The notes: a model not told the origin generated them from the letters alone. A stretch of 64,000 bases of DNA from Pseudoalteromonas shioyasakiensis (GCF_024518675.1 NZ_JANIGL010000003.1:1-64000); one strand, 5' to 3'; numbered from the stretch's first letter, positions 16,082 to 25,338 are shown. Translations and numbers: made by a program.

Positions 16082-16771
16082 CTATTTATTAGCAGCGTGA
16101 GTTTGCATTAAGGCGTTTTTGAAACCATTTATCCAACTACGGTAAATGGTTTTAACATCTCCCATATTGAATACTTTCGTGTTTTGCTGCCACTGATCCA
16201 TGGTTTGTCCCCGATCAGCGGCTTTTGCAATAACCGTATTATCTTTTCCATCTTTGACTTGTGCTAACAACATCATTGAGCCAGAGTTTTGTGTGTAGGT
16301 TGCACCGCCCGCTGTTTGAAAGCTACGACGAGAACTTTCTACCGGCGCGCTTAAACGAATATCAGTAATCGCCACTTCAACAATTAACGTATTCTCATCC
16401 ACTGAGTTAACCAATTGGTATGGTTGTTCACCATCAAACACATCTTTAGCTACGGTATTAAAAGCGGTTGCAAGCTCTTGCAGTGTTTTATCATCCAAAT
16501 CATAGGTTGCGTTTAACCCATCAGCGCGGGTGTCTATTCGCGGGGCTTTATAACCCTCAGGGTGATCATTAGTAACAGTCACAGGTGCAAAATAAATTTT
16601 AGTAAAGCGACTCCAATCCATGCCTGCTTTAACATAGGCCATATTCATTTTGCCGTTTTCAACTTTTGATAATCCGTCTTTAGTTTGCTGTGTTGTATCG
16701 ACTGAAAGAGGCGTATTAGAGCATGCTCCAAGTACTAGACTTAAGCTTAAAACCAGTAATGATTTAGTCAT
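16082..16771 (-). CDS. DUF3313 family lipoprotein
   Basis: A predicted lipoprotein with signal sequence MTKSLLVLSLSLVLGAC, Cys17 being the lipidated residue. The mature part (about 213 residues) matches my knowledge of the DUF3313 family, outer-membrane-associated lipoproteins of unknown function: DWSRFTKIYFAPV early, a hydrophobic strand TLIVEVAITDIRLS and a conserved end with W-INGFKNAL. I start at the ATG at 16771, with AAGGA eight bases upstream, rather than a TTG 18 bases further out. No operon partner is evident. Confidence 0.85.
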   Translation of the reverse strand: MTKSLLVLSLSLVLGACSNTPLSVDTTQQTKDGLSKVENGKMNMAYVKAGMDWSRFTKIYFAPVTVTNDHPEGYKAPRIDTRADGLNATYDLDDKTLQELATAFNTVAKDVFDGEQPYQLVNSVDENTLIVEVAITDIRLSAPVESSRRSFQTAGGATYTQNSGSMMLLAQVKDGKDNTVIAKAADRGQTMDQWQQNTKVFNMGDVKTIYRSWINGFKNALMQTHAANK

Positions 16772-16984
16772 TGTTGTTTTCCTTATCAATAGAGATTATT
16801 AATAGTACTGTTATTTTCGAGTGTGGAAAGTATTTTTAGCTAACTCATGCGCCATCATACAGATACTTACAGCTCAGTTTACATTAATAAAGCCCACACC
16901 GAATATTGACGCGGCCGTAGATTAAATAGTTTTACTAATAGTAAATAAGCTAAATTCAATAAAAACCACGTTAAAACTATAAAT

Positions 16985-18439
16985 TTACTCATCTGTTTTC
17001 AGTTGTTTAGCTCGCTCTTCTGCCGCGATTAACTGCGCAGATTTTGGTGCTTTCTTTTTCGCCTCTATCTTTGGCTTTTCATCGTTATTTGGATCCCAAG
17101 TTGGGTCTAACGATAAATTTGCAAACGGGTTAGCTTTATCACCCTGCTCTTGAGCAGATGGGTTACTATCATCTGTGACGTTCGGCTCATCTTTGTGTTG
17201 CTCTGCGTCTATTTCGTTATTAAGTGCAGCTAACGCCTGGGCAATTTCATCCTCATCGTCAGACATATCTGCTGAGCTTAATGGTGTTTCATCGGATATT
17301 GGTACTGATGGCGCAGTGGTTAGTGTTTCGTCATTTTGTAACGTCGCCGGATCAGTGTCTGGTTTAGTGCTAATATCGAAATCCTGAGTACGATTGCCAA
17401 TATCATTGTCTGCAATTGGGCTAGGCGCTTGCTCGAGCTCATCGGCTGCCGACTTATTTAACTCAGACTCTAGGTGTTGTTCAGATTTTTCAGCTTTAGT
17501 GTGCGATTCAACGCCTGCCTTTACACCTGGTAAAGGCGCATTAGGATCAAACGTGCGTATTTCTGGTTCTTTAAAATCGTGCTCTGTACTGAGCATTGGT
17601 TTTACCGAATCAGTAGTATCAACTGCGAGTGTTTCGTCGCTAAGCTTTGAATCAGCCGCGTCACTGTCACTATTTACACTCAAATGTTCGCTTTGTTGCA
17701 TGTCTGTTTGTGGTGGAGCGGGCTTTATTGCTGCATCATTAATTTCATTAACTGACTTTTTCGCAACAGGTGGAACATCAGGTTTGCTTTGAACAAGTTT
17801 ACTCGACTGTTCACGGGACTGCTTTTTCATGCGCAGTTTGTATAGTACCCAGCCGGCAATTAATAATACTAAAATAATTATTAATAGTGGAGTCATTAAT
17901 GAAGTTGGTTGTTCTGCTGCTGTTATGGGTGGATTTATAATCGGCTTCACGGGCGGCGTTATTTGTTTTACAGCAGTGCTAGGTTCAATATCAGTTACGA
18001 CCTGTTGTTCCTCAACTGCTACCTCTTGCAGCTTTTCATCTGCTGCCACTGCTTGCGTATTCTGCTCTATAGCTTCAGCCACAAGCTCAGTAGAACCATC
18101 AGCTTGCTCAGTTACTAGCTGCGTATTTTGTTCTGTACTGTCAAGGGGGTTTACAGTATCCGTGAGCGGCTCTAAGTCAGTATCAACCGGCTCATCTTCA
18201 ATTATGTCAACCTTGGCAGGCTCTTTAACTATCTCTTGGGGTTTCTTTTCGACCGGTGGATTACTACAGTTTTTGTCAAAATCACGTTTTGCCTTGCGAT
18301 AACTTTGGCTGCTTTTATCATAACTATACTGCTGCATTTGCTGCTTATACAAAATACACATTGCCTCGCTGTATTTTGCCGTACCGTTAAAACTACAACT
18401 AAAAAGAATGAATAAAAAAAGTCGTGTATACATAGCCAT
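16985..18439 (-). CDS. FimV-like acidic single-pass membrane protein, family unrecognised
   Basis: A 484-residue protein with four zones: a signal peptide (about 1-21), a short helical domain bounded by Cys28 and Cys58, a Pro/Glu/Val-rich linker with an internal repeat (TEQNTQLV and IEQNTQAV), one membrane helix near 183-201 (LLIIILVLLIAGWVLYKL) followed by basic residues, and a ~270-residue cytosolic acidic, low-complexity tail. The topology is like FimV/HubP polar organisers, but I see no LysM domain and no TPR, so this is a structural analogy, not a homology claim. A copy of the dispersed palindrome lies in the linker (18139-18155). The composition bias creates long antisense open frames that are not genes. 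Confidence 0.75.
   Translation of the reverse strand: MAMYTRLFLFILFSCSFNGTAKYSEAMCILYKQQMQQYSYDKSSQSYRKAKRDFDKNCSNPPVEKKPQEIVKEPAKVDIIEDEPVDTDLEPLTDTVNPLDSTEQNTQLVTEQADGSTELVAEAIEQNTQAVAADEKLQEVAVEEQQVVTDIEPSTAVKQITPPVKPIINPPITAAEQPTSLMTPLLIIILVLLIAGWVLYKLRMKKQSREQSSKLVQSKPDVPPVAKKSVNEINDAAIKPAPPQTDMQQSEHLSVNSDSDAADSKLSDETLAVDTTDSVKPMLSTEHDFKEPEIRTFDPNAPLPGVKAGVESHTKAEKSEQHLESELNKSAADELEQAPSPIADNDIGNRTQDFDISTKPDTDPATLQNDETLTTAPSVPISDETPLSSADMSDDEDEIAQALAALNNEIDAEQHKDEPNVTDDSNPSAQEQGDKANPFANLSLDPTWDPNNDEKPKIEAKKKAPKSAQLIAAEERAKQLKTDE
18139..18155. repeat. Dispersed palindrome, copy 4 (one mismatch), inside a gene
   Basis: TGTCAA-GGGGG-TTTACA, one base off the perfect form, lies in the linker-coding part of the acidic membrane protein gene. 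Confidence 0.65.
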
Positions 18440-18501
18440 TACAAATATCTATCACCGATAAAACACAATGACTCAAGTGTAATATCACTATGCTAATTAA
18501 T

Positions 18502-19965
18502 CTAGTCAATGACCATCAGTGAACGATACTCATCATAAGCAAACTGATCTGTCATACCACTAATGTAATCTTGAATAAGCCGACAACGATAATAAAATTC
18601 ATAAGCAGCAAAGTGATCAGGTTCATCGGTTAAATGATCGATCGCTTTTTGGTAGCTATTTATGTGCTTTTTAGATAGTTTCTTGATTAATCTGGATTCA
18701 ATTAAAAATCCTGTATCACCTTTTAATACTCGTTTAAACGCATCACTATTGAGCGCCAGTAATGGCTTATAACAATCCAGTAAGCCACTTATTATGCGAT
18801 ATCCTTGTAACTCTAATTTGCCGACTTCTTGATGACAAAATACATGCTCTAAGGCGACTTGTTTTAAAGTTTTAGTCACTGCATGCAAATAACTTTTATC
18901 TTCTAGAAGAGCTTGATTAAAATCACCATGGTAAATTGCATCAATATGTTCAATAAAGCGTTTAGCCGCATGATTAACTAACGGATGCATTAACGACACG
19001 CGTAGATAAATAAAGAATTCACTATTGAAATTATAAGGTTGTTCACTTGCCTTGTTATAAGCATAATCAATAGCCTTTTCTGCAAAGTCTAGATGCTCAG
19101 TATCATCGATAGTGAGATTTATCAAAGTACGGGTATATTGATACTTTAGTTTTTCACATAATGATTCGACACTGATAATCCCTTTTTCAACCGCATCTTC
19201 AATATCTGCCAAACAGTAAGAAATATCATCAGCTGCTTCCATGATATAGCTGACGGGGTGACGACAATATTGCTTTATCTCTAACTCATTTTGTAATGCT
19301 TCAATAAACGGCTTTTCACTAAAATAATAACCAACCTTTTTCATTAAATAGTTTTTATCTTTTGGGCTATCACTCTTTGCCATACTAGCAGGGCGCGTGT
19401 ATTTTAATATTCCTGCCGTTTGGCTATAGGTTAAGTTAAGTGACAATAATGAATGTACAATTCGAATCCCTTGAGCGTTCCCCTCAAAGTTTTGAATATC
19501 ATCGCGCAGATGTTTAAAAATAACACTAATTCCGGTGTTGGCAGTTTTGCAGCGCTCTGGTGTAATGCTTTCAAGGTGGGTTTGAAACCATTGGTTAATT
19601 GCCGCTTCACCAAAGTGGCCAAACGGTGGATTACCAATATCGTGCATTAAACACGCCATTTCAACCAAGCTCTCTAGTGGCCGTTCTAAATCGAGTAAGC
19701 CATAGTTTCGCTGCTCTGCTTTCGTTAAATAATGAAAAATACGCTGTACGATAAAGCGTCCCACTTGCTGCACTTCAAGCGAGTGAGTAAGTCTTGAGCG
19801 CACAGCTGCATTGCGTTCTAACGGGAATACTTGGGTTTTTTGCTGTAATCGACGAATTGCCGCACTATTAATTATTCGGCCTCGATCACTTTCCAGTGCC
19901 GTGTGCAAATTAGCAGTCGAACGCAGTTCACGCGCAGGCGTTATTTTTTTTCGAAAGTCGATCAT
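18502..19965 (-). CDS. dgt: Deoxyguanosinetriphosphate triphosphohydrolase (dGTPase)
   Basis: An HD-domain enzyme that hydrolyses dGTP to deoxyguanosine and triphosphate, limiting the dGTP pool and affecting mutation rate and phage growth. Metal ligands are visible as RLTHSLEV (His61) and LMHDIGNPPFGHFGE (His108, Asp109), with a further Asp expected in EAADDISY. The 487-residue length fits E. coli Dgt (505). The start is well set by AAGGAG before the ATG at 19965. It diverges from the phosphodiesterase gene at 20108. Confidence 0.94.
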   Translation of the reverse strand: MIDFRKKITPARELRSTANLHTALESDRGRIINSAAIRRLQQKTQVFPLERNAAVRSRLTHSLEVQQVGRFIVQRIFHYLTKAEQRNYGLLDLERPLESLVEMACLMHDIGNPPFGHFGEAAINQWFQTHLESITPERCKTANTGISVIFKHLRDDIQNFEGNAQGIRIVHSLLSLNLTYSQTAGILKYTRPASMAKSDSPKDKNYLMKKVGYYFSEKPFIEALQNELEIKQYCRHPVSYIMEAADDISYCLADIEDAVEKGIISVESLCEKLKYQYTRTLINLTIDDTEHLDFAEKAIDYAYNKASEQPYNFNSEFFIYLRVSLMHPLVNHAAKRFIEHIDAIYHGDFNQALLEDKSYLHAVTKTLKQVALEHVFCHQEVGKLELQGYRIISGLLDCYKPLLALNSDAFKRVLKGDTGFLIESRLIKKLSKKHINSYQKAIDHLTDEPDHFAAYEFYYRCRLIQDYISGMTDQFAYDEYRSLMVID

Positions 19966-20107
19966 AGCAGCTCCTTTTATTACTTAGTTTTAATCTAACA
20001 GCTTGTTTAGAAAAAGAGAATTTAATATTTTCCCCATTATTAGGTCTTATTTTTGCAACAGATGCGTATTACACTAGTAAAACACACGGTTTAAATTTAA
20101 GTAATTG

Positions 20108-21307
20108 ATGATGAAGTTTTTTATATATTTATTGTTAGCTGTCAGCTGTATAAGTAAAGCTAACGCCTCAGAACCATCGCAGAACACTGTGGTGCTCATT
20201 TCCCTTGATGGTTTTCGTTGGGATTACATTGAAAAGCATGGTGCTAAAAACATTGCTAAAATAGCGCAGCAGGGAGTACGAGGCCTTAAAATGCGCCCAG
20301 TGTATCCCACTAAAACCTTCCCAAATCATTTATCAATAATTACTGGGCTGCTGCCTATCAACCATGGGGTTGTAGATAACCGTTTTTGCGACAGCGAACG
20401 TAATGAATGCTATAGCATGGGTAAGGGCAAAGACGACAGCACTTGGTTTAACGGCATTCCATTATGGAATTTAGCCTCAATGCAGGGCTTAAAGTCAGCC
20501 ACCTATTTTTGGCCAGAATCAGATGCGCGCTTTAATGGTATGCTACCCGATTATTATTACCATTATTCAAAACATAGCGACTATCAAAATCGAGTTGACC
20601 AAATAGTGCAATGGTTAACACTGCCTAAAGCACAGCGACCTCGCTTGGTGATCAGCTATTTTTCATTAGTTGATAGTATGGGACACGAATTTGGCCCTGA
20701 TGCAAAGCAAACCCAAGCGGCGGTACATCAACTTGATGAATTAATTGGCCAATTACATTCACGTATCAATGCGCTATCGCTTAATGCTAATTTAGTTTTA
20801 GTTTCTGATCACGGTATGAGTAAAGTTGACCCAGAACAAAGCATTCCTTTGAATAGCTTACCTGAAGATGACGCATTTATGGTTAAAAATACCGGCCCTC
20901 GGGTACTTATTTATGCCAATAATAAAACCACTCAAGGGCAAATAACAGCGTACAAAAAGCGCTTGGCTGAAGCTGCAAAAGGGCGTTATACCGTGCTGAC
21001 TGATAGTCAACGGGATGAGTATCATTATCCAAGTAATGGCCGTACTGGCGACATTATTTTACAAACAACTGCGCCTAGGGCATTTTCTAATGAAGGCAAA
21101 GTGAACTACTTAGGGACTCATGGCTATGCATATAACGATGATATGGCAGCAACCTTTATAGCAAATGGGCCTGCATTTAAACAAAGCTTAGTGATTGATG
21201 AAGTTAATAACTTAGATGTTTACCCGCTCATTGCTAAAGTGTTGGGGATTAAAATACTCAGTCAAATTGACAGCGATGGTAAAACACTTCAACCAGCATT
21301 AAAATAA
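20108..21307 (+). CDS. Exported nucleotide pyrophosphatase/phosphodiesterase (ENPP type)
   Basis: A periplasmic or secreted member of the alkaline phosphatase superfamily, resembling eukaryotic ENPPs, which cleave nucleotide phosphodiester or pyrophosphate bonds. The signal peptide ends at ANA. Metal site one begins with Asp34 in SLDGFRW; the nucleophile is Thr70 in YPTKTFPNH; later ligands are in DSMGHEFGPD and VSDHGMS, and the final His in GTHGY. The start is uncertain among 20108 and 20111 (adjacent ATGs); a TTG at 20105 is possible but not needed. It may scavenge phosphate from nucleotides, a common marine trait. A long inverted repeat follows the stop. Confidence 0.9.
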   Translation: MMKFFIYLLLAVSCISKANASEPSQNTVVLISLDGFRWDYIEKHGAKNIAKIAQQGVRGLKMRPVYPTKTFPNHLSIITGLLPINHGVVDNRFCDSERNECYSMGKGKDDSTWFNGIPLWNLASMQGLKSATYFWPESDARFNGMLPDYYYHYSKHSDYQNRVDQIVQWLTLPKAQRPRLVISYFSLVDSMGHEFGPDAKQTQAAVHQLDELIGQLHSRINALSLNANLVLVSDHGMSKVDPEQSIPLNSLPEDDAFMVKNTGPRVLIYANNKTTQGQITAYKKRLAEAAKGRYTVLTDSQRDEYHYPSNGRTGDIILQTTAPRAFSNEGKVNYLGTHGYAYNDDMAATFIANGPAFKQSLVIDEVNNLDVYPLIAKVLGIKILSQIDSDGKTLQPALK

Positions 21308-21324
21308 AAAGTCTGCTAAAAGTG

Positions 21325-21407
21325 ATAATGGTTAGACCTTAGTCATAGTTTTAAAATTGTACCTAGCGAGAAAAAGAAAGCTTAGGTATAACTGGTTTAA
21401 CCATTAT
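21325..21407. repeat. Long-spaced inverted repeat between NPP and BenE genes
   Basis: ATAATGGTTA (21325-21334) is perfectly repeated in inverted form as TAACCATTAT (21398-21407). Inside, TACCTA (21360-21365) pairs with TAGGTA (21383-21388). The outer 3' arm ends 13 bases before the benE-family ATG. It could be a cruciform, a leader structure or a weak terminator; no T tract follows. Confidence 0.5.
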
Positions 21408-21420
21408 ATCAAGGCACGAC

Positions 21421-22578
21421 ATGCAAATCTCAGATCAAATACTTAGTCGAGTTACCGCCGGGTTGGTAGCTGTAATTATTGGCTTTACGAGCTCAATCGC
21501 ACTGATTTATCAAGTTGTGATAGTGCTTGGTGGCACTGCTGACTTAGTTGCCAGTTGGGTACTCACGTTAGGCCTTGCAATGGGCGTGACCTCCATTGGG
21601 CTGTCTTATTATTATAAAATACCAATATTAATTGCTTGGTCGACTACAGGTGCTGCTTTGTTAATAACCAGCGCACAAGGTTATAGCTTAAATCAAGCGG
21701 TTGGTGCGTTTATGTTCAGCGCATTACTGGTGTTTATATCCGGTATCACAGGCTGGTTTGAAAAAGTAATGCAGCGCATTCCCAGTCAAATTGCCTGCGC
21801 AATGCTCGCTGGCGTGCTGGTCACTTTTGGCATCGATGTGTTTAATTTCATGGCCAAACAGCCACTGTTAATCGGTGTGATGGTGCTAATTTACTTGCTT
21901 AGCAAACGCTTAATGCCGCGTTTTACTATGTTAATGGTGCTCATGGCGGGGTTTATTATGGCGGGTGTAACAGGGCAAATAGATACCAGTAGCTGGCAAT
22001 GGAAAATGAGCGAGTTTGCATTCATTGCGCCAGAATTTAACTTGCAAGCGATGATCAGCATAGGTATTCCGCTGTATATTGTCACCATGACCTCACAAAA
22101 TTTACCTGGAATTGCAGTACTCAAAGCACATAATTACCCAGCGCCGGTTTCTGCGTCACTAAACGTGACTGGGTTTACAAATATTTTTATTGCGCCATTC
22201 GGTGGTTATGCGATTAATTTAGCAGCCATTACCGCAGCAATCTGTATGAGCAGTGAGGCAGATAAAGACTCAAGCAAACGCTATTGGGCAAGTATTGCCG
22301 GCGGGATTTTTTATATTTTGATGGCAATTGGCGCAGCAACACTAGTAGGTTTAGTTGCCAGTTTACCGCAGGCACTCATATTAGCACTGGCTGGGATTGC
22401 ACTGTTTACTACGATTGCTTCAAGCTTACAACAAGCACTGTCAGACAGTTATTACACTGAGTCTGCCATGATCACTTTTTTAGTTACAGCGTCTGATCTC
22501 AGCTTGTTTTCTGTAGGCTCTGCCTTTTGGGGAATATTAGCCGGCGCTTTAACATTGTGGCTAATACCACGTAAATAA
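21421..22578 (+). CDS. BenE family transporter
   Basis: An inner-membrane carrier of the BenE (benzoate:proton symporter) family, 385 residues with about 11-12 hydrophobic helices. The segment MTSQNLPGIAVLKAHNY and the following GFTNIFIAPFGGYAINLAAITAAICM are family hallmarks. The true substrate is unknown: BenE members beyond the benzoate operons are widespread and no aromatic catabolism gene is near, so I avoid the symbol. AAGG precedes the ATG by eight bases. It converges on the DUF2955 gene with no clear terminator between them. Confidence 0.9.
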   Translation: MQISDQILSRVTAGLVAVIIGFTSSIALIYQVVIVLGGTADLVASWVLTLGLAMGVTSIGLSYYYKIPILIAWSTTGAALLITSAQGYSLNQAVGAFMFSALLVFISGITGWFEKVMQRIPSQIACAMLAGVLVTFGIDVFNFMAKQPLLIGVMVLIYLLSKRLMPRFTMLMVLMAGFIMAGVTGQIDTSSWQWKMSEFAFIAPEFNLQAMISIGIPLYIVTMTSQNLPGIAVLKAHNYPAPVSASLNVTGFTNIFIAPFGGYAINLAAITAAICMSSEADKDSSKRYWASIAGGIFYILMAIGAATLVGLVASLPQALILALAGIALFTTIASSLQQALSDSYYTESAMITFLVTASDLSLFSVGSAFWGILAGALTLWLIPRK

Positions 22579-22637
22579 ATATGCACTCTGTACGATCATG
22601 AAGCCAAGCCGCCTTACCTTAGTCAAACGCCATCATG

Positions 22638-23672
22638 CTAATCAAATGTATGGTGGCGGGTTACCTTAAAGCGATTAAGAATATGGTGCATAATATACAC
22701 TGCACATAAACTTACCAAAATAGCCACCGACACTGACGAAAAACGATACAAAGCGCTATACACTAAGTCCTGCCCCGGCCCAAGTGACTGGCCAAATAAA
22801 ATGCCAAAGGTAGTGATCACGCCAAATCCAACACCAGGCATTCCGCCAGCGACTATATGATACCGACTAAAGATAAAGGTTAAACTCCATAGTATTAACG
22901 CAGGAAACACTAAAATATCGGTGTAATTATATAAAAATAGTTGCGATATCAACGCCAAATTACAGCCAATAAGCGTACCAACTGCCCGTTGCCAACCTGC
23001 CATACCTGCTGCTTTCCAACATAACGGGAATAAAATTAAAATAAAGGCTGCCTGTGCTGAGATTGAATCTTGTAAGTCAAATATTTGAAAAATCACAAAC
23101 GATAAGGTTGCCACACTTGAGCACAGCAATACTTCATGACGCACACTTTCTATCGCTTTATTTGGCCGCTCTCGAGCCGGGCGTGGAGCGACATCTGGAA
23201 ACACAAAGTGCATTAATATAGCAGTCAATACAGTTGTCATCACCGCTAACCCATTACTAATAATGAGTGGATAGATACTCGTGCCACTTCCCACATAGCT
23301 GGCGAAATGCAGCTGAATAGATAAACCAACCACCCCCAGCGCACCAAACAAAAAGTTAGCTCCTCGGCTCATCTGATAAAATAAAAAAGCAAAGGCGAAA
23401 AAACTTAACAGGGTCATCACAACAGGCAAATGCGAAAACAACCCTTGCACCACTAAGACAAAAAATGCGCTAAACGCCGCACTAGCAAAAAACTGGCGAA
23501 TAATATGGCCGTTTAAAATCGGCACTAAACCTAGTAACAACATAGGATAAACAGTAAAGAAAATGCCATTAGGCCAATTCATTAGTTTACATAAACTAAA
23601 TCCAAGCGCGCTGCCGCCAGCAATACGCAGCGCTTGCCTCAAGCCATTTTTATCGAGAGAAGGTGCTGTCAT
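22638..23672 (-). CDS. DUF2955 / FUSC-type efflux membrane protein
   Basis: A 344-residue inner-membrane protein with about ten predicted helices in two similar halves and a hydrophilic loop (FPDVAPRPARERPNKAIESVRHEV) in the middle. This is the layout of DUF2955 proteins, relatives of AaeB/FUSC aromatic acid exporters. It is the third gene of a MarR - HlyD - DUF2955 operon, starting 10 bases after the adaptor gene, with AAGGCAG as ribosome site. It probably exports aromatic or phenolic compounds or drugs with the HlyD adaptor (inference from context). Confidence 0.85.
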   Translation of the reverse strand: MTAPSLDKNGLRQALRIAGGSALGFSLCKLMNWPNGIFFTVYPMLLLGLVPILNGHIIRQFFASAAFSAFFVLVVQGLFSHLPVVMTLLSFFAFAFLFYQMSRGANFLFGALGVVGLSIQLHFASYVGSGTSIYPLIISNGLAVMTTVLTAILMHFVFPDVAPRPARERPNKAIESVRHEVLLCSSVATLSFVIFQIFDLQDSISAQAAFILILFPLCWKAAGMAGWQRAVGTLIGCNLALISQLFLYNYTDILVFPALILWSLTFIFSRYHIVAGGMPGVGFGVITTFGILFGQSLGPGQDLVYSALYRFSSVSVAILVSLCAVYIMHHILNRFKVTRHHTFD

Positions 23673-23682
23673 ACTGCCTTGC

Positions 23683-24744
23683 CTAATAAATAAAGTGAAG
23701 TAAACTAATTAACCGAATTTGCGCACTGGCGCACCACTGACCAAGGGTTGACTCTGGTAGAAGTTGAACTGTCGCTCGGGCACCACTGGGTAACTGGCTA
23801 AGCAGTTGTGGCTGTTTTAACTCGATATGAATACGCTGGCGCTGGGCATCTCTCACCCAACGATTACTACTTTCAGTACTGCTTAATAAGCCATTTGCGT
23901 TGATCTGACCATCACTCACCCCTGCTTCAAATGAACTAATAACACCCTCAAATACTTGACCTGGTAAAGCGTCAAACGTTACTTTTGCGACGCTTTTTAG
24001 CTTGAAATGGGTTAGTGATTTCTCTCTAAAGTCAGCAACTAAATCAGCTTTATTAGCGACAATAGCCAACATGGGCTGCCCTTTGTTAGCATAAGTACCG
24101 CGATTTACTTGCAAATTGGCCACTTTACCATCCACATCGGCACTGACTTGGCTATAAGACAAGTTTAACTTAGCTTGAGCAAGTAAGTTTTGCGCATGAC
24201 GTAATGCAAGATTCTCATTACCAACTTGACCACGAGCAAGTTTTGCCTCTGTTAGCTGCGATTCGACTGCGGCAACATTCGCTTTACTTGATTGAAAATT
24301 AGCACTGATAGTTTCATATTCTTGTTCAGATATAGAGCGCTGTTTGAGTAACGACTCACTACGCTCAAATAACAACGCCTGCTCATGCAATTTCGCGTTT
24401 GCAGCCGCTAGTTGAGCCTCTATCGCTTTAACACTGCTATCAAGGCGCTGATTCTGTAACTGCGTATCAGCATACGCTAACTGCGCTTGTTCAACCGCTA
24501 ATTCAAATGCAGTAGGTTCAATTAAAAACAACGTGTCACCTTGATTTACGGCTTGATTGTTATTCACTAAAACATCATTAACACGACCACTTACTTGGGG
24601 TGTAACTTGTATCACAGGGTGAAAAACACGTGCCTGAGGAGTAACAGGAAAATACATATCTGCAATTACAAAATAGGCAAAAAGGAAGATAAATCCAGCT
24701 AAGGAAATTTTGACATAACGGGCAAACTTTTGATCAGGTGTCAT
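23683..24744 (-). CDS. HlyD/EmrA family membrane fusion (adaptor) protein
   Basis: A periplasmic adaptor anchored by one N-terminal helix (ISLAGFIFLFAYFVIADMYF, about 13-32). The two biotinyl-lipoyl half motifs (VNDVLVNNNQAVNQGDTLFLIE and VANLQVNRGTYANKGQPMLAIV) flank a helical hairpin of roughly 110 residues, followed by a beta barrel. At 353 residues it resembles AaeA/EmrA. The last 20 residues (from LGQWC) are hydrophobic and not typical for the family. It starts three bases after the MarR stop and links the DUF2955 pump to an outer-membrane channel not encoded here. Confidence 0.9.
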   Translation of the reverse strand: MTPDQKFARYVKISLAGFIFLFAYFVIADMYFPVTPQARVFHPVIQVTPQVSGRVNDVLVNNNQAVNQGDTLFLIEPTAFELAVEQAQLAYADTQLQNQRLDSSVKAIEAQLAAANAKLHEQALLFERSESLLKQRSISEQEYETISANFQSSKANVAAVESQLTEAKLARGQVGNENLALRHAQNLLAQAKLNLSYSQVSADVDGKVANLQVNRGTYANKGQPMLAIVANKADLVADFREKSLTHFKLKSVAKVTFDALPGQVFEGVISSFEAGVSDGQINANGLLSSTESSNRWVRDAQRQRIHIELKQPQLLSQLPSGARATVQLLPESTLGQWCASAQIRLISLLHFIY

Positions 24745-24747
24745 CGT

Positions 24748-25218
24748 TTATTTCTCTTGATTTAACAGTGTTAAACAACGTCGAGCATTCTCTTCCATTT
24801 GCACCAGACCATAAGCCATCACATCAAGTTGCTCGGTGCTTAACCCGGCGTATAACTGCTGTTTTATGTCAGTGATCAATACGGTTAGGGTGGTGAGTAG
24901 TTGCTTACCTTGATCAGTAAAATAAATTCGACGACTTCGTTTATCCTCAATATCGACACGACGAATAATGAGTTGTTGCTGTTCCAGTTGCTTAACGGTT
25001 CGAGTCAGAGAAGGCATTTCAATTCCTAGACTGTGGGCTAGCTGTTGTTGCGTAGCCCCATCAGGCAAATGATTAATGTGAATCATCGCGGTCCAACGTG
25101 ACTGAGTTAACCCCAAAGGCTCAACCGCAGCAGTAATGGCCTCACGGCATAAGCGATGTACACGGCCCATATTACCGCATAATGTTAAATCTAAAGTTTC
25201 ATGAAAAGGTTGTGACAC
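24748..25218 (-). CDS. MarR family transcriptional regulator
   Basis: A 156-residue winged-helix regulator. The recognition helix region GATQQQLAHSLGIEMPSLTRTVKQLEQQQLI and the wing RRVDIEDKRSRRIYFT are complete. MarR proteins bind as dimers to palindromes and release on phenolic ligands. The start codon is GTG (25216-25218). It is the first gene of the efflux operon, and two similar palindromes 16 to 60 bases upstream of its start are its likely operators, which implies autorepression of the operon. Confidence 0.93.
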   Translation of the reverse strand: MSQPFHETLDLTLCGNMGRVHRLCREAITAAVEPLGLTQSRWTAMIHINHLPDGATQQQLAHSLGIEMPSLTRTVKQLEQQQLIIRRVDIEDKRSRRIYFTDQGKQLLTTLTVLITDIKQQLYAGLSTEQLDVMAYGLVQMEENARRCLTLLNQEK

Positions 25219-25233
25219 AATCTCGGCCTCACT

Positions 25234-25278
25234 TAGTTAGCATGCTAACTAGTTTAACATTAGTTAGCAGGCTAAGTA
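25234..25278. promoter_or_regulatory. Twin palindromic operator upstream of the MarR operon
   Basis: Site 1 at 25234-25251 is a perfect 18-bp palindrome, TAGTTAGCA-TGCTAACTA. Site 2 at 25261-25278 is TAGTTAGC-AG-GCTAAGTA with one mismatch. The centres are exactly 27 bp apart, between two and three helical turns. The sequences and position suit binding of two MarR dimers. Confidence 0.75.
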
Positions 25279-25303
25279 AATATTTGCTTTATCTTGTTGT
25301 TTC

Positions 25304-25332
25304 ACCCTAATAAGTAAATTACTTATTAGGGT
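25304..25332 (-). terminator. 29-bp perfect palindrome after the spermidine-synthase-like gene
   Basis: ACCCTAATAAGTAA (25304-25317) and its reverse complement (25319-25332) are separated by one base. It starts seven bases after the stop of the minus-strand gene ending at 25339. There is no T tract, so the label terminator rests on position only. The long perfect stem may instead protect the 3' end. Confidence 0.5.
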
Positions 25333-25338
25333 CTTATA

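Noticed and set aside
17520..17535. TTTACACCTGGTAAAG as another dispersed palindrome
   Set aside because: The half sites are in the opposite arrangement (TTTAC outside-in) and the G/C core is missing.
17175..18302. Long plus-strand Ser-rich frames opposite the acidic membrane protein gene
   Set aside because: They arise from the Asp/Glu/Ala-biased codons of the real minus-strand gene; composition is low-complexity Ser/Cys/Val.
20105..20107. TTG start for the phosphodiesterase gene
   Set aside because: Two ATG codons follow at once at 20108 and 20111 and give the same signal peptide.
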